A stretch of DNA of 64,000 nucleotides from Catenovulum maritimum (GCF_001050375.1 NZ_KQ130496.1:1-64000); one strand, 5' to 3'; positions 17,793-26,506 are shown, numbered from the stretch's first letter. Numbers and translations are program-made. Notes: generated by a model from the letters alone, not told the origin.

Positions 17793-19127
17793 ATGTTAGA
17801 TAAACAAGTGCGTACCACCGAAATCGTTGCTGGCTTTCGCCAATCAGCGCCTTATGTAAATGCTCACAGGGGGAAAACCTTTGTTGTTGTATTGGGTGGT
17901 GAAACCATACAACAGGCTGAGTTTCATGAAATTATCAATGATATTGCTTTGTTGCATAGCCTAGGTATTAAAATTGTTTTGGTTTACGGTGCTCGTCCGC
18001 AAATATCGAGTGCACTTGAATCTAACCAGCTAACCTCTTCCTTTCATAAAAGTATACGCATAACCGACGACTCAACACTTGGGTTAATTAAACAGGTTGC
18101 CGGCGGCTTAATGCTAGATATTACCGCTAGGCTTTCAATGAGCCTAAGTAATACCCCAATGCAAGGTGCTCAAATCAACGTAGTCAGTGGTAACTTTGTC
18201 ATTGCTCAACCAATTGGGGTCGATGATGGCATTGATTATCATCACAGTGGTAAAGTGAGACGAATTGATGTCGCAGGTATTAAACGCCAGTTGGACAACA
18301 ATTGTATTGTGGTGATGGGACCGATTGCTGCGTCAATCACAGGTGAGAGCTTTAATTTGACCGCTGAAGAAGTCGCGACGCAAGTCGCAATTAAATTATC
18401 AGCCGATAAGATGATAGGTTTTAGCGAAGCTAATGGTGTGTTTAATAAAGACGGTAAAATTATAGCTGAGCTAATGCCAAATAAAGCGGAATCTATCTAC
18501 CATAAAATGGTCGATAATGAAGAAGGCTGCTCTAGCTTACGCGCTTTTTTAAGAGCATCCGTGACTGCCGCAAGGGCAGGCGTGCCAAGATGTCACCTTG
18601 TCAGTCATCAAATTAATGGTTCATTACTACAAGAGCTTTTCTCTCGTGATGGTATTGGTACGCAAATCGTTACTGAGCCTGCAGAGCGTTTACGTGCCGC
18701 TAGCATTAGTGACATTGGCGGTATTATCGATTTAATTCGCCCGCTAGAAGATCAAGGTTTATTGGTTCGTCGCTCGCGCGAACAATTAGAAATGGAAATC
18801 GATCACTTTATTTTGATTGAACGTGATGGCTTAGTTATCGCCTGTGCTGCTTTATATCCGTTTAATGAAGAATCTTGTGGTGAGATGTCATGCTTGGCGG
18901 TACATCCAGAATATAGAGACGCCGATCGCGGTCAAACTTTATTAAAGCATATTGTACTAAAAGCGCGTCAACGCAATTACGAAAAAGTATTTGCCTTAAC
19001 GACTCGTAGCATTCACTGGTTTTTAGAACATGGCTTTAAAATTGGGAAGGTTGAAGACTTACCACAGCAAAAACAAAAACTTTATAACTACCAAAGATTA
19101 TCAAAAATACTGACTTTAGAGCTCTAA
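17793..19127 (+). CDS. argA: N-acetylglutamate synthase (amino-acid N-acetyltransferase)
   Basis: The 444-aa two-domain enzyme makes N-acetylglutamate, the first step of arginine synthesis. An N-terminal amino-acid-kinase-like domain (about residues 20-285, with VVVLGGETIQ and LVYGARPQI) binds arginine for feedback inhibition. A C-terminal GNAT domain (about 295-444, with MSCLAVHPEYRDADRGQTLL) binds acetyl-CoA. It lies 103 bp after argH beyond a strong terminator, with no ARG box visible, so it probably has its own promoter. argE and argD are not in the window. Confidence 0.95.
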   Translation: MLDKQVRTTEIVAGFRQSAPYVNAHRGKTFVVVLGGETIQQAEFHEIINDIALLHSLGIKIVLVYGARPQISSALESNQLTSSFHKSIRITDDSTLGLIKQVAGGLMLDITARLSMSLSNTPMQGAQINVVSGNFVIAQPIGVDDGIDYHHSGKVRRIDVAGIKRQLDNNCIVVMGPIAASITGESFNLTAEEVATQVAIKLSADKMIGFSEANGVFNKDGKIIAELMPNKAESIYHKMVDNEEGCSSLRAFLRASVTAARAGVPRCHLVSHQINGSLLQELFSRDGIGTQIVTEPAERLRAASISDIGGIIDLIRPLEDQGLLVRRSREQLEMEIDHFILIERDGLVIACAALYPFNEESCGEMSCLAVHPEYRDADRGQTLLKHIVLKARQRNYEKVFALTTRSIHWFLEHGFKIGKVEDLPQQKQKLYNYQRLSKILTLEL

Positions 19128-19148
19128 AATCAATCTGAAAATCCAGTT

Positions 19149-19658
19149 TTAAGTGGCTTCATCAAGCTGAATTTGAGCTTGTATATCTTTAGTCTGGATC
19201 TGACCTATCTCTAAGATTGGTGCTGCATCGATAGACTCAGCATCCATCATGCTTGCGATACGCTGTACGCTCGACATCAACATCATTTGTTCCCATTCTT
19301 CTAATCCTTCAAAGCGAGTCACAAAGTGCGATTGGAGTGCTTTGGGGGCATTTTTTAATATAGCTTCGCCTTGCTCTGCTAAATATAAACCAACGCGTCG
19401 TTTGTCATCTTCAAATCGTTGACGTTTGATAAATTGTTTTTGTTCTAATCTATCTAAAATACTGGTTACTGTTGCTGAGCTTAAATTGATACTCTCAGCT
19501 AAGTTTTTCACCATAATGCCAGGTTGGACTGAAACCGCTTGCATTATGATGAGCTGCGAGCTGGTCAGTCCTGTTTCTTTACTGAGTTTTTTCGAATACA
19601 AATCGATGGCTCGGATAACTCGCCTAAGAGACGTTAGCAATACTTCGTAGTTTTCCAT
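19149..19658 (-). CDS. MarR-family transcriptional regulator
   Basis: The 169-aa protein has a winged-helix DNA-binding domain: LTSSQLIIMQAV, MVKNLAESINLSSATVTSILDRLEQKQFIKRQR (recognition helix) and the wing EDDKRRVGLYL, flanked by dimerisation helices. The ATG at 19658 is chosen because AAAAGG lies six bases upstream; a TTG directly before it is in frame. It is divergent from putP-proB, and its size and context resemble EctR-type regulators of osmolyte genes, an inference from position. Repeated GTAYTCTAATTAA elements in the intergenic region are candidate binding sites. Confidence 0.88.
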   Translation of the reverse strand: MENYEVLLTSLRRVIRAIDLYSKKLSKETGLTSSQLIIMQAVSVQPGIMVKNLAESINLSSATVTSILDRLEQKQFIKRQRFEDDKRRVGLYLAEQGEAILKNAPKALQSHFVTRFEGLEEWEQMMLMSSVQRIASMMDAESIDAAPILEIGQIQTKDIQAQIQLDEAT

Positions 19659-19694
19659 CAATAACCTTTTAAGAGGGGAATATAATAATTGTTA

Positions 19695-19804
19695 GTACTC
19701 TAATTAATTATTTGTCTGATTTCCAATCAATTCTGTCCTCGGTTAGCAAAAAACTTCAGCTTGTGCTAATATTCGCCCCGAATATTAGTTTGTATTCTAA
19801 TTAA
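19695..19804. promoter_or_regulatory. Candidate operators between marR-type gene and putP
   Basis: A 13-bp element occurs twice with one difference: GTACTCTAATTAA at 19695-19707 and GTATTCTAATTAA at 19792-19804, one near each divergent gene. Between them lies a 9-bp inverted repeat, CTAATATTC/GAATATTAG (19766-19788). The layout suits autoregulation plus control of putP-proB by the MarR-type protein. Confidence 0.5.
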
Positions 19805-19836
19805 ATGCCAAATCAGATGGAATAAATATTAATCAA

Positions 19837-21333
19837 ATGCATTATTATAGTTATATATCTTTATTTTTATATTTCGCCGTTATGCTCGCAATAGGATTGT
19901 TTGCATATCGAAAATCAACAGCAAATGTTTCAGATTACTTACTCGGTGGGCGTAAAGTCAGTCCCCAAGTTACCGCGCTTTCTGCAGGGGCTTCAGACAT
20001 GAGTGGCTGGATGCTAATGGGGTTGCCTGGTGCCATGTTTACCGTTGGCTTAGATATTATCTGGGTTGCATTTGGTTTATTAGTCGGTGCTTTTTTAAAT
20101 TACTTGTATGTCGCGCCCAAATTAAGAGGGTTTACCGAGTTTTTTGATGATGCTCTGACCATACCTGATTTTTTTGCCAAGCGTTTTAATAAGCCTGATA
20201 GTTCAATTAGGCTGATATCCGCAACCGTTATCATAATATTTTTCACCTTGTATACCTCTTCTGGTTTAGTCGCAGGCGGTAAATTGTTTGAGAGCTCTTT
20301 CGGTTTAGATTACCAACTAGGTTTGCTTGTGACAGCATCTATTGTAGTAGCCTACACTGTATTGGGTGGTTTTTTAGCGGTTAGCCTGACGGATTTTGTA
20401 CAAGGCTGCATTATGTTTGTTGCTTTAGTGCTAGTACCAGTTGTTGCCTTTTTCAATTTTGATAGCTTGGCTGATTTAAACCAAGCTGGGTTTAGTACTA
20501 TAGCTGGTTTTGATCAGTTTATTGCTAACGCGACCATACTGGGTGTTATTTCAAGTATGGCTTGGGGCTTAGGCTATTTTGGTCAACCCCATATAATTGT
20601 TAGGTTTATGGCAGTACGCTCTGTTAGTGACATCAAAACCACTCGACGAATTGGCATGAGTTGGATGTCGGTAACATTAATTGGTGCACTTGCGACAGGC
20701 TTTACTGGTGTAGCTTATATCAATAAATTTAATGTGAGTCTGACAGATCCAGAAACAATATTTATCTACTTTTCTCAGGTGTTGTTTCATCCGTTAATTA
20801 GTGGCTTTTTATTAGCTGCAATTTTGGCGGCCATTATGAGTACGATTTCGTCTCAATTATTAGTCTCTTCAAGTTCTCTAACTGAAGATGCACTTAAAAG
20901 ATTTAGTAAAAAAGAATTTACGCAATCTCAACTGGTTGTTTATGGTCGAGTTTGTGTCGCACTTGTTGCGCTTGTCGCAGCAGGTTTAGCTTGGGATGCA
21001 AGTAATAGCATTCTGAGTTTAGTGAGTAATGCTTGGGCAGGCTTTGGTGCAGCCTTTGGGCCGTTAGTTTTATTTAGTCTTTACTGGAAAAGCTTAACCC
21101 ACCGAGCCGCAATAGCGGGTATGTTATCAGGCGCAGCAACTGTGCTTATTTGGATATATCTACCTGTATTGGAAAATGAACAGACATTAAGTTCTGTTAT
21201 GTATGAAATTGTCCCAGGCTTTATCGTTAGTAGTCTAACGATTGTCTTAGTGAGTTTGTTTGATAGCAAGCAAACAGAAAACTATCGAGCGCTTTATCAA
21301 AGTGCTGAACAAAAAATGCAGGAAACTTATTAA
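19837..21333 (+). CDS. putP: Sodium/proline symporter
   Basis: The 498-aa inner-membrane protein has about 12-13 transmembrane segments of the SSS family. Its N-terminal part (YRKSTANVSDYLLGGRKVSPQVTALSAGASDMSGWMLMGLPG) carries the PutP Na+/proline signature. It takes up proline with Na+. proB follows after 3 bp, so uptake and synthesis of proline are co-transcribed, which points to osmoprotection rather than proline catabolism. No putA is nearby. Confidence 0.92.
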   Translation: MHYYSYISLFLYFAVMLAIGLFAYRKSTANVSDYLLGGRKVSPQVTALSAGASDMSGWMLMGLPGAMFTVGLDIIWVAFGLLVGAFLNYLYVAPKLRGFTEFFDDALTIPDFFAKRFNKPDSSIRLISATVIIIFFTLYTSSGLVAGGKLFESSFGLDYQLGLLVTASIVVAYTVLGGFLAVSLTDFVQGCIMFVALVLVPVVAFFNFDSLADLNQAGFSTIAGFDQFIANATILGVISSMAWGLGYFGQPHIIVRFMAVRSVSDIKTTRRIGMSWMSVTLIGALATGFTGVAYINKFNVSLTDPETIFIYFSQVLFHPLISGFLLAAILAAIMSTISSQLLVSSSSLTEDALKRFSKKEFTQSQLVVYGRVCVALVALVAAGLAWDASNSILSLVSNAWAGFGAAFGPLVLFSLYWKSLTHRAAIAGMLSGAATVLIWIYLPVLENEQTLSSVMYEIVPGFIVSSLTIVLVSLFDSKQTENYRALYQSAEQKMQETY

Positions 21334-21336
21334 ATT

Positions 21337-22443
21337 ATGCAAATTAGTAAATGGAAACGTATCGTTATTAAAGTTGGTAGTGCGTTAATTGCTCCACATG
21401 GTAATGGTTGTAGCTCTCATTATCTATTAAGCATTGCGCAGTTTATTGTTCGTTGTCGCGAACAAAATATTGAAGTCGTGTTGGTATCGTCAGGCTCTAT
21501 TGCCGCTGGCAGCCACTTATTCCCTGGCGAAGTGAAAAATATCGCAACCAAAAAAGCGATGGCCGCTGCAGGGCAAACTGAAATGATGGCAACTTGGGAT
21601 AAATTATTTGATTTCCCTACCGCGCAAATACTTTTAACTCATGCCGATTTAAAAGACAGAGAAAGATACACGAGTGTTCGAGAAACCTTATTCTCTTTAT
21701 TAGAGTATGGCTTATTACCTATAGTTAATGAAAATGACACTATAGTTACAGACAAGCTTAAAGTAGGTGACAATGACAATTTGTCAGCCATGATAGCAAC
21801 AGCTGCAGATGCTGACGCCTTGATTATTTGCTCTGATATTGATGGCCTATATACAGCCAACCCGCAAGTTGATAAAAAGGCTAAATTGATCCCTCAGGTT
21901 GCTGAAATCAATGATGAGATTTATGCAATGGCCGGCGGTGTAACTAGCTCTGTTGGTACTGGTGGTATGAAAACCAAGATACAGGCAGCAAAAAAAGCAG
22001 TCTCACACGGTATCACCACTTATATTGTAAATGGTTTTACTGAGCAATCGTTTAATACCCTATTGCAAGGTGGCAATCCTGGTACGGTTTTCTTACCGGA
22101 GCAAAATCCGTTAAAAGAAAATATTCACTGGATGACCCATACGGCTTCTGCTCAGGGAGAGGTTGTGATTGATTGTAATAGCTCACCAGAGCTTGCAGAT
22201 GATCCAAGTAAACTCAAATCAGAAGAAATCGTTTCTGTTAATGGTGAGTTTGCGATAGGTGATACTGTGTTGCTAACTAACAATGATGGAACTAAAGTGG
22301 CTAAAGCTGAGGTTAACTATAGTAGTTGCTTGTTGAGTTACTTAAGTGAGCAAACGCTTGATGTGGAAGCTCAGGAAAATTTAACGACTAAAGGTCCTAT
22401 TATTTCAGATAAAAATATCGCGATATTAAATAAATCTGAATAA
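21337..22443 (+). CDS. proB: Glutamate 5-kinase
   Basis: The 368-aa enzyme catalyses the first, committed step of proline synthesis. The amino-acid-kinase domain (residues 1-260) shows IVIKVGSALI, VLVSSGSIAAG, IVNENDTIVTDKLKVGDND and GTGGMKTKIQAAK. A C-terminal PUA domain follows (about 275-355). The usual partner proA is absent; the gene sits 3 bp behind putP under a probable MarR-type regulator. This may be a second, osmostress-dedicated ProB copy; only a genome-wide check for another proB-proA pair can tell. Confidence 0.94.
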   Translation: MQISKWKRIVIKVGSALIAPHGNGCSSHYLLSIAQFIVRCREQNIEVVLVSSGSIAAGSHLFPGEVKNIATKKAMAAAGQTEMMATWDKLFDFPTAQILLTHADLKDRERYTSVRETLFSLLEYGLLPIVNENDTIVTDKLKVGDNDNLSAMIATAADADALIICSDIDGLYTANPQVDKKAKLIPQVAEINDEIYAMAGGVTSSVGTGGMKTKIQAAKKAVSHGITTYIVNGFTEQSFNTLLQGGNPGTVFLPEQNPLKENIHWMTHTASAQGEVVIDCNSSPELADDPSKLKSEEIVSVNGEFAIGDTVLLTNNDGTKVAKAEVNYSSCLLSYLSEQTLDVEAQENLTTKGPIISDKNIAILNKSE

Positions 22444-22464
22444 CAGCCGAAACGATAGCAGCAA

Positions 22465-22707
22465 CTATCTTGTTAAAGAGGATATTTGCTGCTGTTTAAA
22501 CCAGCCTTTATGATTACCTTTCTCATCAATCAATAAATATTCTGGTGGGTATCCAGGTAGTTGAGCTGTTCTAAATACTGAAGCTTTTACTGTGTCACCA
22601 GTAATGGTTTTAGCGATTACATACGAGCCTATTTTCAACTTTGTCGGTACTATTTTGTACAGTAAAGCACGCCATGAATGAATTAAATATTCTTTTATAT
22701 ATGTCAC
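22465..22707 (-). CDS. Small hypothetical protein (80 aa)
   Basis: The 80-aa product starts at a GTG preceded by a strong GGAGG five bases upstream, good evidence that it is translated. It has an N-terminal amphipathic stretch and a C-terminal part like a small beta domain (GSYVIAKTITGDTVKASVFRTAQLPGYPPEYLLIDEKGNHKGWF). No family is recognised. It is convergent with proB. Confidence 0.65.
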   Translation of the reverse strand: MTYIKEYLIHSWRALLYKIVPTKLKIGSYVIAKTITGDTVKASVFRTAQLPGYPPEYLLIDEKGNHKGWFKQQQISSLTR

Positions 22708-22830
22708 GCTAACCTCCTTTTACGTATCATTAAATTATCCTAGAGATCTTTATTTCCACTTTTCTACGTTATTACTAGCTAGCTTCCAGCTAGTGTATAA
22801 AGCAAAGTTTGCTCTGCTCTGAAAGTTGTA

Positions 22831-23022
22831 TTAAATCTGAGTTGACTTAAGTTTGGACGCAACGGACCAAATGAAAATATTAGAAATAATGAATAAAAGT
22901 ACAAAACTGATAACCCAGTGCGATAACTCAGCGGGAAATAGGCTAATTTGGTTATAGGCTTTAAATCCCATTAAGGATACAAGGGCTGCCACAATCAGAA
23001 TTAAAATACTGGGTTTAAACAT
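22831..23022 (-). CDS. Small two-helix membrane protein under Fur control (63 aa)
   Basis: AAGGAG lies six bases before the ATG at 23022, which fixes the start. The 63-aa product has two hydrophobic segments (SILILIVAALVSLMGF, about 4-20, and WVISFVLLFIISNIFIW, about 36-52) and a short polar tail. No family is recognised. Upstream are a near-consensus Fur box and a sigma-70 promoter, so it is probably induced by iron limitation. A longer in-frame start at 23061 lacks an RBS. Confidence 0.7.
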   Translation of the reverse strand: MFKPSILILIVAALVSLMGFKAYNQISLFPAELSHWVISFVLLFIISNIFIWSVASKLKSTQI

Positions 23023-23052
23023 ATTCATCTCCTTAGGTCTCAGAATAAGGAT

Positions 23053-23080
23053 AGAATACACTTATTTTTATCTTTGTAAA
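23053..23080 (-). promoter_or_regulatory. Promoter of the small Fur-controlled gene
   Basis: Minus-strand TTTACA (23075-23080) and TATTCT (23053-23058) are 16 bp apart. The -35 element overlaps the Fur box. Confidence 0.55.
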
Positions 23081-23098
23081 TGATAATTGTTATCATTT
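23078..23098 (-). promoter_or_regulatory. Fur box
   Basis: Palindrome AAATGATAA-TTG-TTATCATTT. Its core TGATAATTGTTATCA matches the 7-1-7 Fur consensus at 14 of 15 positions. It overlaps the -35 region of the promoter for the small membrane protein, as expected for repression by Fe-Fur. Confidence 0.8.
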
Positions 23099-23175
23099 GT
23101 GTTTGTGGGTTGGAAATAGGTGGGTAATAGTCGCCCAATTCGTTAAATTGGGCGCAGACACTCAATTATCCGCTA

Positions 23176-23835
23176 TTAGGCCGGATTGAGAGACTGATAA
23201 CGTTGGACTAGCTCATCGTACAAATCAGTTTGATAGCTTGCCGATTTCACATCCAATGCCGCCATAGCTTCTACTAGGTGTTCATTGTCTTCGCGGCCAG
23301 CCCAGATTTTTACGTAAGTTCCTTCTTTATAGCCATTATCTTGGCGGAAAAAGTTGAGTACATTCTTACTTACATACTGAGCGTATAAGTCGTCCCAGTT
23401 CATTTGGCAGTCTGTTAATAAAGCTGAAAATAAGCCTAAGTCGTAACGTTTTGCTGCAGCTAAACCTATAGTGAGTTCTAACTTTTCTAATAGGTTTAAT
23501 TCGCTATAGGTGTATTCAACACCATCAAATGTCAGACTGGTTGAATCCAATTCAGCTAAAACATCATTTAATGCTTTAGCTTGGTCGCCTTCGTGCTTAA
23601 TCAAGATAGCGGATAAAATAAAGTGCCAAATATCAACAAGCTCCATTTGAAGTTGCTCAAGATCGCAATCTTGTTTTTTCCACCACTTCCAACCATGGTG
23701 CTCAATTGCCTCTGCAGCTTCAATGACAACAGCACGTAAAAATGGTGATTTTACTGCAATCCAGTCAGGATTTACTTTTGCATTCATTTTATCTTGTAAA
23801 GCCAGCATAGTAGCGGCTTGGGTTGACGCAAGCAT
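23176..23835 (-). CDS. Dimeric dUTP diphosphatase (dUTPase-2 family)
   Basis: The 219-aa all-alpha enzyme of the MazG-related superfamily hydrolyses dUTP to dUMP and PPi. The metal-binding motifs ExxE (E39/E42 in VIEAAEAIEHHGWKWWK) and ExxD (E65/D68 in ELVDIWHF) are present. The later NFFRQDNGYKEGTYVKIW segment is typical of dimeric dUTPases. GGAG five bases before the ATG supports the start. It is not the trimeric Dut type. Confidence 0.88.
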   Translation of the reverse strand: MLASTQAATMLALQDKMNAKVNPDWIAVKSPFLRAVVIEAAEAIEHHGWKWWKKQDCDLEQLQMELVDIWHFILSAILIKHEGDQAKALNDVLAELDSTSLTFDGVEYTYSELNLLEKLELTIGLAAAKRYDLGLFSALLTDCQMNWDDLYAQYVSKNVLNFFRQDNGYKEGTYVKIWAGREDNEHLVEAMAALDVKSASYQTDLYDELVQRYQSLNPA

Positions 23836-23980
23836 TGAAGCTCCTCTTATTCATGTATTTTTGCTAGTTAACCTGGGTGCTATGTATGGATTCCACCAAA
23901 GGAGCTCATACATAGAATTTAGGTTAGTTTAATCTACTGTGAGATTTAGTGCAGCGCTTTTTATTGATTAAGAGGGGAAT

Positions 23981-24310
23981 TTACTCAGCTTCAAAGTCAT
24001 ACTCCATTTCAACTTTTGCGATTTTTACTGAGTAAGCTTGATACCATTTCTCTCTACCTAGGGCTTGTGCTAGTTTATGATCTGCGTGGTTTTTCCATTG
24101 CTTTATTGTGTCTAAATCTCGCCAATATGAAACTGTAATACCAACGTCATTTCTCGCAGAATCTAGGCCTAAAAAGGCGGGATACTCGTTTGCGAGCTGA
24201 TGCATTCTATCTGCTGCATCAGCATAGCCAAATGGATCTTGTTTGGTTCTAATCGAAGTAAAAATGACCGCATAATAAGGCGGCGTGAGTTGGGGGTTTA
24301 ACTTAGTCAT
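23981..24310 (-). CDS. Antibiotic biosynthesis monooxygenase (ABM) family protein
   Basis: The 109-aa protein has the ferredoxin-like ABM fold: YYAVIFTSIRTKQ, YPAFLGLDSARNDVGITVSYWRDLDTIKQWKNHADHKLAQALGR. It resembles the YqjZ/EthD-like stress group with the conserved Trp and His. Catalytic activity is not established for this subgroup. It lies 11 bp downstream of the SDR gene and is likely co-transcribed with it. Confidence 0.8.
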   Translation of the reverse strand: MTKLNPQLTPPYYAVIFTSIRTKQDPFGYADAADRMHQLANEYPAFLGLDSARNDVGITVSYWRDLDTIKQWKNHADHKLAQALGREKWYQAYSVKIAKVEMEYDFEAE

Positions 24311-24321
24311 TTATTTTGTCA

Positions 24322-25071
24322 CTAATTCTTTCTTTCGACATTAAAGCCAGCAAAGGTTTGTCTGGTTGGCATTAACTCGAGTTTGTTTACATTCATGTGT
24401 GGTGGTAAAGATGCGCTCCAATATATAGATTCAGCAATATCATCTGCTGTTAGCGGCTCCATTCCTTGATAAAAGTTGCTGGCTTTATCAACATCGCCTT
24501 TAAACCTCACGACGGCAAACTCAGTTTCGCAGTATCCAGGTTCAATGCAAGTAACACGTATATTCTTACCTGTAATATCGGCTCTAAGTTCTAATGAGAA
24601 CATATTAACGAAAGCTTTAGTTGAGCCGTATACGTTAGAGCCGGGATATGGGTAAGTGCCAGCTGTCGAGCCTAGGTTGATGACATGACCCTGTTCTTGT
24701 TTAATAAACTTTGCCAGCACGGTTTTAGTTACGTACAGCAGGCCTTTTATATTCGTGTCTATCATGGTTTCCCAATCACTGATATCGCCTTCATCAAATT
24801 TATTTAAACCCAAGGCAAGTCCAGCATTATTCACTAGTGTATCTATTTTTTGCCATTGTTCAGGTAAAGATGAGATCGCTGATTCAACCGCTTTAAAGTC
24901 TCGTATATCAAATGCCAGTGGAAAAAAATTATCACCCAGTTCGGCTTGTAATGCTGATAATCTTTCCGCTCTTCGACCCGTTCCAATAACTTGCCAACCT
25001 TCTTTGATAAAGCGCTTTGCAGCCGCTTCGCCAAAACCTGCGGTTGCACCTGTGATTAATACAGTTTTCAT
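24322..25071 (-). CDS. Short-chain dehydrogenase/reductase, YdfG-like
   Basis: The 249-aa NAD(P)-dependent oxidoreductase has the cofactor motif TGATAGFGEA (residues 7-16), NNAG at 81-84 and the catalytic triad S135, Y148, K152. TGRR after the second strand suggests NADP preference. It closely resembles E. coli YdfG, which oxidises serine, allothreonine and 3-hydroxy acids. The start MKTVLITGA (25071, with upstream GGAAA) is preferred over an in-frame start 18 codons earlier, which would add a non-conserved leader. Confidence 0.88.
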   Translation of the reverse strand: MKTVLITGATAGFGEAAAKRFIKEGWQVIGTGRRAERLSALQAELGDNFFPLAFDIRDFKAVESAISSLPEQWQKIDTLVNNAGLALGLNKFDEGDISDWETMIDTNIKGLLYVTKTVLAKFIKQEQGHVINLGSTAGTYPYPGSNVYGSTKAFVNMFSLELRADITGKNIRVTCIEPGYCETEFAVVRFKGDVDKASNFYQGMEPLTADDIAESIYWSASLPPHMNVNKLELMPTRQTFAGFNVERKN

Positions 25072-25260
25072 GGTTTTCCTTACACTCAAAGTAAAATTGA
25101 TAAAGACAAAATATCGTAAAAACAATTCATTGAATAGTATTGTTCAGCCTCTTTGAAATTATATTCAATATTCTGGATAAGCCTTATTGTAAGCTTTAAT
25201 TGTGTTGTTGCGCATTTGGCGTATAGGCTGGTTTATTGAATCTTTATTTTATTTTTACTT

Positions 25261-25358
25261 CTTGAGAGATTTTTGATCTTAGAAAAAGCGAATTTTCTTA
25301 CTTAATAGCTGGCTATTACGTAAGAATTCAAAGCTGTAATCAGGAGGAATCTCTCAAG
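25261..25358. repeat. Nested long inverted-repeat element
   Basis: Outer 11-bp arms CTTGAGAGATT (25261-25271) and AATCTCTCAAG (25348-25358) enclose a second imperfect inverted repeat: GAATT..CTTAC.TAATAGC against GCTATTACGTAAGAATTC around 25291-25330. Transcribed, it would fold into a long stem. It lies in the 319-bp gap between the DUF21 gene and the SDR gene. It could be a structured 3' RNA, a small RNA or a miniature mobile relic. Confidence 0.5.
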
Positions 25359-25363
25359 AAACC

Positions 25364-25382
25364 AAGTTCTTATCTCGAACTT
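25364..25382 (-). terminator. Hairpin just after the DUF21 gene
   Basis: AAGTTC/GAACTT stem with a 7-nt loop, 8 bp beyond the stop codon at 25391. No strong T run follows, so it is a weak terminator or part of the adjacent structured element. Confidence 0.4.
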
Positions 25383-25390
25383 AGGTTAAA

Positions 25391-26479
25391 TTAGGTATGA
25401 GCAATAATCTCAGTAGCCTCTTTACTATTTGATAAATTGTTCTGAGGCGTTATACCTTTTAACAATCTACCTAAAATATCGGCACCAGTTATAATTCGTG
25501 GTTTGTCACTCCAAACTAACACCGCATCAAACTCTATAGCGGCATCATGGTGTTTATCGTGTTCCTCTTTTGCTTTTAAGTGCCAAATAACATCACCTAC
25601 GGTTAAGTTTGGATCTGTAATGACGAGTGGTCTGTGACAGTAATCATATAAATCAAAGGGTTCATCTAAATTATATAAAGCCGCTCTTAAGGCACCATCC
25701 GCATCCAAAATAAGATGAGGTTCATCACTTTCACTTGTTAATATAACCCAATTACGGCCACTTTTATTTATTTGCCTTAATAGCGGATCGTTAGAATCTC
25801 TCGTAATTTCTGGAAAAATAGGTAAGTCTACTTTTGTGGGTAGTTTAATAATTGACTCGGGATCAATTAATTCACCTTCTTGCGATACTTTGATGTCGTC
25901 AATTGCTAAAAAATTAAGGGCGCCAATACCTTCAACATGGTCTACATCAGCTTCGTCGGCTTCCACATGTTTTTTAATGACTCTTCGTAAATCTTTCTCA
26001 CGAAGATAATCTATACCCTCTTTACCTAGCCAACCGTCTAAAATTAGAGCGCAAGGCTTAGCGACTGGAAATAATAGTATTTGATAAAAAAATAAAACCG
26101 GCGATAAAATTGATGCCATTCTCAGTGCATTTCTTGAGAAATAAGCTTGGGGTAATATTTCACCAAATATAGTAATAAAGCCAGTTGAAAAGGCAAAGGC
26201 GACAAATCCTGCTAGCGCTGAATCAGATAATAGCGTTAATAAGACGTTTATACCGACGTTGCCCCATAATATAGTGGTTAATAAAAAATTAGAATCTTCG
26301 CGTAGTCTTAAAATCTTTTGCGCAGCTTTATCGCCATTAGTCGCTTCAACTTCAAGTTGTAATCTACTCAATGAAAAAAATGCTAGGTTTAAACCAGAAA
26401 ACATAGCTGACTGCGAAATACAAAAAATAATGCCAATCCAAATTAGCGCGTCAGTGCCTAATGAATTAAATATGTCCAA
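25391..26479 (-). CDS. CNNM/DUF21 transmembrane protein, putative Mg2+ or Co2+ exporter
   Basis: The 362-aa protein has an N-terminal DUF21 (CNNM) membrane domain with about three to four helices (ALIWIGIIFCISQSAMFSGLNLAFFSLSRLQLE, ILWGNVGINVLLTLL, FSTGFITIFGEILPQAYF) and a C-terminal cytoplasmic region with weak CBS-like character. SAMFSGLN corresponds to the usual SAxFSG(x)E motif, with the last position altered. Relatives export Mg2+. A GGAG lies six bases before the TTG at 26479, so this start is chosen over a TTG at 26497. It follows mgtE within 30 bp and is co-transcribed. Confidence 0.82.
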   Translation of the reverse strand: MDIFNSLGTDALIWIGIIFCISQSAMFSGLNLAFFSLSRLQLEVEATNGDKAAQKILRLREDSNFLLTTILWGNVGINVLLTLLSDSALAGFVAFAFSTGFITIFGEILPQAYFSRNALRMASILSPVLFFYQILLFPVAKPCALILDGWLGKEGIDYLREKDLRRVIKKHVEADEADVDHVEGIGALNFLAIDDIKVSQEGELIDPESIIKLPTKVDLPIFPEITRDSNDPLLRQINKSGRNWVILTSESDEPHLILDADGALRAALYNLDEPFDLYDYCHRPLVITDPNLTVGDVIWHLKAKEEHDKHHDAAIEFDAVLVWSDKPRIITGADILGRLLKGITPQNNLSNSKEATEIIAHT

Positions 26480-26506
26480 AGTGTTCTCCACAAACAAAAA
26501 TGACTA

